From Ptychodera flava (lineage: Eukaryota; Hemichordata; Enteropneusta; Ptychoderidae): a DNA stretch of 64,000 nt. The notes below the pieces were generated by a model, which was not told where the DNA came from, ran no database searches, and saw nothing but the letters and a program-made list of their open reading frames with translations. The position numbers and the translations under genes are program-made. The stretch is from assembly GCF_041260155.1 (NCBI RefSeq), contig NC_091935.1:39331303-39395302 (forward strand). The letters are read 5' to 3'. This document shows positions 61,897 to 64,000 of the stretch, in pieces; within the stretch, counting starts at the first letter, position 1, and the number at the start of each line of letters is the position of its first letter.

Positions 61897-64000
61897 ACAG
61901 TGCAGAATATTAATATTGGTAAAGTTGATACTCTTCACATAGCTAGGAACAGTATCATGCAGTGTATAGATGTGAAAAAGAACTATGAGTGTCATTGGAC
62001 ATATGGCAACAACTGTAGAGACTTCCCTAAGTATTTCCTACTGTTGCCCTCCATGATCAGATACCGCTCATATTTGCCATAGTGTCAACTATGGAACTCA
62101 CTTACCCAGTACAGCATATAGAGATACAGAAACCTGTGTGAACTACACCAGTATGCAATGTTGATATAAGAAATGAAGTGCTGACATAAGTGATTATTAG
62201 GCATTACCAAAATATGTTTAACTTACAGCCTTGGGGAAAGATTGATGTAAACATAATTAATGATGCCTTGGACAGTTGATACAAGCAAGAACGATGTAAA
62301 TATCGAATACAGTAACTGTATCAGAATCAGTGATACATAGGTACATACCCATGAAGAGTTTGATGTACAACTTGCTGGATACATATTCATCATATTTTCA
62401 AAACCTGGTCATATGTTAGGATTAAACAATATTGTATATTCAGAGAAGAAGATGAAGAATTTCACTCTTTTATAGTATTATTTGCATGTCAAGAGAAAAA
62501 TGTGCTTTCCTACAAGCAATTTTTGAATACAGATGTCAGTGTATGATATATGTAAGTGTCCAGTATAATGTTGCTGTGTTTCATGTCAAGGTCTGCAGGT
62601 TGTTGAAGCAACTGTCAGTTTATATTAATCCTAGTTACCCTGGTACACACTGGGCTCTCTCACAGCCCTACCCTGGCTATGCACAGTGGCCCTCTATGGG
62701 GGCCCTCTTCTGCCATGATTTTGAGCTGATGTAGCCAGAGACTATGCCATCTTAACATTCAGGCATGAGAGGGTTACACTGAATGGTCAGCAAGGGCCTG
62801 TGAGAGAGTCTTGGTACACATGTCATTATATCTTTTCTCCTTTGTTTGTAAATAGTGCTGAAGGCATCAATTGTCAATTCTCAGCCTGTTTCAAGATGCC
62901 GGACTGAAATACAACTTTATCATTGTATTTTACAAATAGCAAGAAAATGTTCAAAGATAGCAATTTCATCCTTTAATTCTAGATACAAGTGCACCCTACA
63001 CTTTCAGCTGCTATTGTTTCATGAATTACTCTTTACATGTACTTCTTTGTTGAGGACTCCTGTTCTTCATCTCAATTATCATATCTAGCCATTTCAAAAG
63101 TTCTTTGTCATTGTCACACCAACTCTCCTGAAGTAACTTGATTCCCAATCAGTCAAACAAAAGTAACTGTAACATATTCTGAAAATTCATATTCTGCTGG
63201 ATATCAATAAGGGCATGGAATGTATATGTACATGTAATATGTAAACAAGAACAATAAAAAGTTATAATTTGAATTTTGGTGGTGCTTTTATTTTGACCGA
63301 CTGGTGTCACCATGATAAAATATATTTGTAAGAATTGTCTAAAATCATACCATGGTGAAAATACTGAAAAATGGCACACTTAACATATTAAATGGAAAGT
63401 CTTCAACTTAAAACTCTTCCCATGCCCGGAAAAGTCATAAATTCAGGGCAAAATTCAAAATGACAAAGTCAACCCACACTCTGCATGTCAATGGCATGGA
63501 AAAAATTTATCCTTACAAAAATTAATCTTTGCACTGTTAAAACTTTGCCAACAACGTAATACATTATCAGATCATATTTATTTATTTAAATTGACTTATT
63601 TTGTTTTGAAATAATATCTGTGAATAGATTTTTCAAAAAATAATTTTGTCAACTTCTACATGGAAAAGCACTCAGTTCCACCAGGAAAACAATAGAAAAT
63701 GACTTTTTGCAGTGGACCCAGAGTTTCTTTGGAAATCTTTCTCTCTAGTCAGATCAGTTACAAGCTAGACTCCAAAAAGACAGTGACTGTTGATCTATAT
63801 TTTGTGAAGTTTTCCCAGTCAGTCTTTCCAATGATTTGTTCATTAGGTTGAATATTTATTCAGAGGTTTGACCTACATTGCCAGGAACGTGGGACTAAAT
63901 TTCTACAATCTTTGATGATATGAATATCATTGGATCTAGCATGCACAATGTGTAACATTCTTAATAGTATGCATCTATATGAAAACTGAAATTCAAATGG
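61897..64000. other. TRAPPC13 3' UTR and downstream, no further gene recognised
   Basis: The 3' UTR start is certain, its end is not; AATAAA occurs at about 63252. An imperfect inverted repeat lies at 62638-62824. ORFs here lack recognisable motifs. Confidence 0.5.
62638..62824. repeat. imperfect inverted repeat downstream of TRAPPC13
   Basis: CTGGTACACA and GGCTCTCTCACAG at the left are answered by CTGTGAGAGAGTC and TTGGTACACATG at the right, with a partly matching interior. Confidence 0.6.

Overview
The window is a piece of a metazoan nuclear genome. It is AT-rich, with GT-AG introns, AATAAA polyadenylation signals, long microsatellites and many transposable-element remnants. Gene content points to a bilaterian, probably a marine invertebrate: an invertebrate-type arylalkylamine N-acetyltransferase pair, and a TRIM23 / TRAPPC13 pair in the head-to-head arrangement also known in vertebrates. 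The sequence alone does not fix the phylum.

Layout. 1-11 kb: two paralogous GNAT genes on the + strand (1202-1885 and 9806-10489), each 227 codons in a single coding exon preceded by a 3' splice site in the 5' UTR. Between them lie a TTAA-flanked MITE (2750-3087) and two foldback elements (5221-5717, 5902-6390). 11-19 kb: no host gene. There is a decayed LINE 3' end (11930-12775) and a three-layer nest of mobile elements (15320-18896). In that nest a TAA-flanked, G-rich inverted-repeat element carries a 5'-truncated Penelope-like retroelement (GIY-YIG endonuclease, with a candidate hammerhead ribozyme in its 3' part), and the Penelope ORF is split by a TTAA-flanked 958-bp element. 24-37 kb: TRIM23 on the - strand, ten coding exons (565 codons), RING, B-boxes, coiled coil and C-terminal ARF-like GTPase domain. 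37-62 kb: TRAPPC13 on the + strand, ten coding exons (415 codons). The two genes diverge from a 716-bp intergenic segment. Every exon phase was checked and both reading frames close.

The TRAPPC13 introns are heavily loaded. Intron 1 holds a nest of one inverted-repeat element in another (39219-45476 containing 40523-44388, the latter with an 8-bp target duplication and minisatellite arms). Intron 3 holds a 6.9-kb foldback structure (47987-54887) whose arms are built of ~204-bp tandem units. TRIM23 intron 3 holds a TTAA element with 24-bp perfect inverted ends (31895-33287).

The host genes are housekeeping. TRIM23 is an ARF-type E3 ligase acting at Golgi/endosomal and autophagy membranes, and TRAPPC13 is a TRAPP-complex subunit for membrane traffic, so the shared promoter joins two trafficking genes. 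The most novel material is the mobile-element layer: the nested insertions, the ribozyme candidate and the large foldback elements.
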